Assembly: GCA_002407905.1 (NCBI GenBank)
Contig: DHPL01000066.1
Coordinates: forward strand, 16,888-32,052
Length of the DNA stretch: 15,165 nt
From: Anaerolineaceae bacterium UBA5365
GTDB taxonomy: Bacteria > Chloroflexota > Anaerolineae > Anaerolineales > Anaerolineaceae
Direction of reading: 5' to 3'
Shown here: positions 13,896-15,165 of the stretch, piece after piece
Layout of the letters: each line of letters opens with the position of its first letter
How positions within the stretch are numbered: position 1 is the stretch's first letter
The notes under the pieces: generated by a model
What the model was told of the DNA's origin: nothing
Database searches by the model: none
Seen by the model: only the letters and a program-made list of their open reading frames with translations
Translations under genes and position numbers: made by a program

Positions 13896-13924
13896 ATAAT
13901 ATCGCGATTCCAAACCTGAGTCAA
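13896..13924 (-). promoter_or_regulatory. Near-consensus promoter giving a probable leaderless yvcK mRNA
   Basis: On the minus strand TTGACT (13924-13919), 17 bases, then TATTAT (13901-13896), each 5/6 to consensus. The ATG at 13888 lies 7 bases beyond the -10, exactly where transcription should begin, and no Shine-Dalgarno sequence precedes it. Confidence 0.62.
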
Positions 13925-13952
13925 CGAAAGCGGGCGGTCTGCCGGCCTCGTT

Positions 13953-15152
13953 TTATCCCTTGCTGGCTCCCTTGGAAACGGGATTTAAACTAGGGTTGGC
14001 AGCTGTCATCTGGCTTAGGTCTTTAAGCCCTAGCGCCAAAACCAAGGCATAGACCAAGGAGAGGATATTAAAGGGGATCACCGGGCCAAACTGCCACAGG
14101 TGGATCGAGTAGCCGCTGAACCCTAATAGCCAGATCGCCAAAACAAGATACCAGCGCCTTGGGCAGCAGAACAAATATGCCACCGCCAAAATCTCTGCAG
14201 TGTACATGTAACGTTCGTGCATGGCCGGCAGGAGATAGGTGGCGATCATCACCGAAAACATCGCCAGCGGTAAAAGCGTGGCCGGGCTTACCCGGAAACC
14301 TCTAGCCTGCCACAAATAAGCGTAAAGAATCATGAGCGCTACGATGGTCAGCAAGATCGCCGGCCGGTGCAAAAGCGCGTAATCGTTCGGGAAGAGCTGC
14401 CAAAGGTTGGGAAAGAGCAGGGTCATCGATTTAAATTGATAAACCTGTTCGTTGAAAGCCCCAAAGAACTGGGTTAAGGGCTTGCCCAGGGCGTAAGCCG
14501 GCAAGAAAAGCAAGGCGTACACCAACGGGATCCACAGGAAATTCAGCAGGCTGAACCGCCTGGTTTTAATGTACAGAAACCCAAACAATGGCAATAAAAA
14601 GATTGCCTGCAGTTTAAAGCTCAACGCGAATCCAAAACTGATGAAAGCATTACGGTCCTTGCCTTCCATGAAGAACCAAATTGCCAACAAACTAAAGAAG
14701 GTGTAGATGGAATCCATCTGCCCCCAGATGGCGCTGTTCACCCAGACGGTAGGCAGAAAGAGTACGGCAGCATATGCCAGCCAGGGCAGGAGGTCCTGGT
14801 TTTTATAATTCCCAATTTTGCGCACCATTAGCATCACCAGCCAGGCGTTGCCAAAATCGTAGGGCAGGCTCAGCATTTTAACCCGGACAACATCGTCAAA
14901 AGGCAGGTAGGAAACCGCGGCCAAGAGATATTGGAAGGCTACGGTGTAGTCGCTTTTAAGGCTGGGGATGGCCACGAAGTGCCCGTTTTCATGCAGATGG
15001 CGCAACCACTCGATGTAGTAGAGGTTCATATCCTCCGAGCGGAACTGCATCAAGGCCGCGCGTAATGCCAAAGCCAAGAGGCTAAAAACAATCGCCAGCA
15101 CCAGAACCCGGTTTGCCTCAAGCCAATCCAGCGCTCTTTTTTCAGCAGTCAA
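13953..15152 (-). CDS. GT-C-type membrane glycosyltransferase-like protein, possibly 5'-truncated
   Basis: This is a polytopic membrane protein of about 400 residues with roughly nine to ten hydrophobic segments. It resembles Gpi18/PIG-V-like mannosyltransferases and related GT-C enzymes, which transfer sugars from polyprenyl-phosphate donors on the outer face of the membrane. Supporting features are an acidic first outer loop (SEDMNLYYIEW, 39-49), WGQMDSIY (143-150), the segment NEQVYQFKS around 234-242, and PAMHERYMY (309-317). The donor and acceptor cannot be told. The frame starts with TTG at 15152 without a ribosome-binding site and stays open to the window edge, so the true start may lie outside. 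The stop is 64 bases before the yvcK ATG, suggesting co-transcription plus the internal promoter. Confidence 0.68.
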   Translation of the reverse strand: MTAEKRALDWLEANRVLVLAIVFSLLALALRAALMQFRSEDMNLYYIEWLRHLHENGHFVAIPSLKSDYTVAFQYLLAAVSYLPFDDVVRVKMLSLPYDFGNAWLVMLMVRKIGNYKNQDLLPWLAYAAVLFLPTVWVNSAIWGQMDSIYTFFSLLAIWFFMEGKDRNAFISFGFALSFKLQAIFLLPLFGFLYIKTRRFSLLNFLWIPLVYALLFLPAYALGKPLTQFFGAFNEQVYQFKSMTLLFPNLWQLFPNDYALLHRPAILLTIVALMILYAYLWQARGFRVSPATLLPLAMFSVMIATYLLPAMHERYMYTAEILAVAYLFCCPRRWYLVLAIWLLGFSGYSIHLWQFGPVIPFNILSLVYALVLALGLKDLSQMTAANPSLNPVSKGASKG

Positions 15153-15165
15153 TAGGCCGGAAATT

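Noticed and set aside
1..15165. CRISPR array, insertion sequence, integrase or attachment site
   Set aside because: No regularly spaced direct repeats, transposase motifs or tRNA-end duplications were seen by eye. Only the 5' half of one tRNA is in view, so an attachment site at its 3' end cannot be judged.

Overview
The window reads as a chromosomal segment of an uncultured or anaerobic Chloroflexota bacterium (Anaerolineae-like). This placement is inference. It rests mainly on three tandem lipoproteins with Thr/Pro-rich linkers and NBR1-type Ig (FW) domains, a style I associate with that phylum, and on a YvcK protein with an N-terminal membrane anchor and a GGGHG motif. No rRNA or other strong taxonomic marker is present.

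Left part (1-6015, protein genes on +). The window opens inside the 5' half of what looks like the initiator tRNA-fMet, on the minus strand, with a near-consensus promoter (TTGACA-N17-TATACT). Divergent from it is a nicotinate phosphoribosyltransferase-like gene (NAD salvage). Next comes a tight four-gene operon of visibly more A+T-rich DNA. It encodes an AlgJ/AlgX-like SGNH O-acyltransferase with a signal anchor, an acetyl-CoA-synthetase-like AMP-forming ligase, a 76-residue acyl carrier protein, and an AlgI-like MBOAT membrane acyltransferase. Together these look like a self-contained acyl-activation, carrier, membrane-transfer and O-acylation pathway. The logic is that of the Dlt system (DltA, C, B, D), but the parts come from the alginate-acetylation and Acs families. 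This is the most interesting unit in the window.

Middle and right part (6111-12251, all on -). These are lower-glycolysis genes in the transcription order gap, pgk, three FW-domain lipoproteins, tpiA. The three lipoprotein genes sit between pgk and tpiA, each with its own Shine-Dalgarno sequence. Hairpin terminators follow gap, pgk, the second and third lipoproteins and tpiA. The gap and tpiA upstream regions share a promoter-like block (TTGGRA-N19-TAGAAT preceded by GGAGTGR), which suggests co-regulation. Beyond a roughly 300-base non-coding stretch lie yvcK, which appears to be transcribed from a promoter that would make its mRNA leaderless, and a multi-pass GT-C-type glycosyltransferase-like protein that may be cut by the right edge.

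The alg-like operon (+) and tpiA (-) converge on one shared hairpin. No CRISPR array, insertion sequence or integrase was seen.
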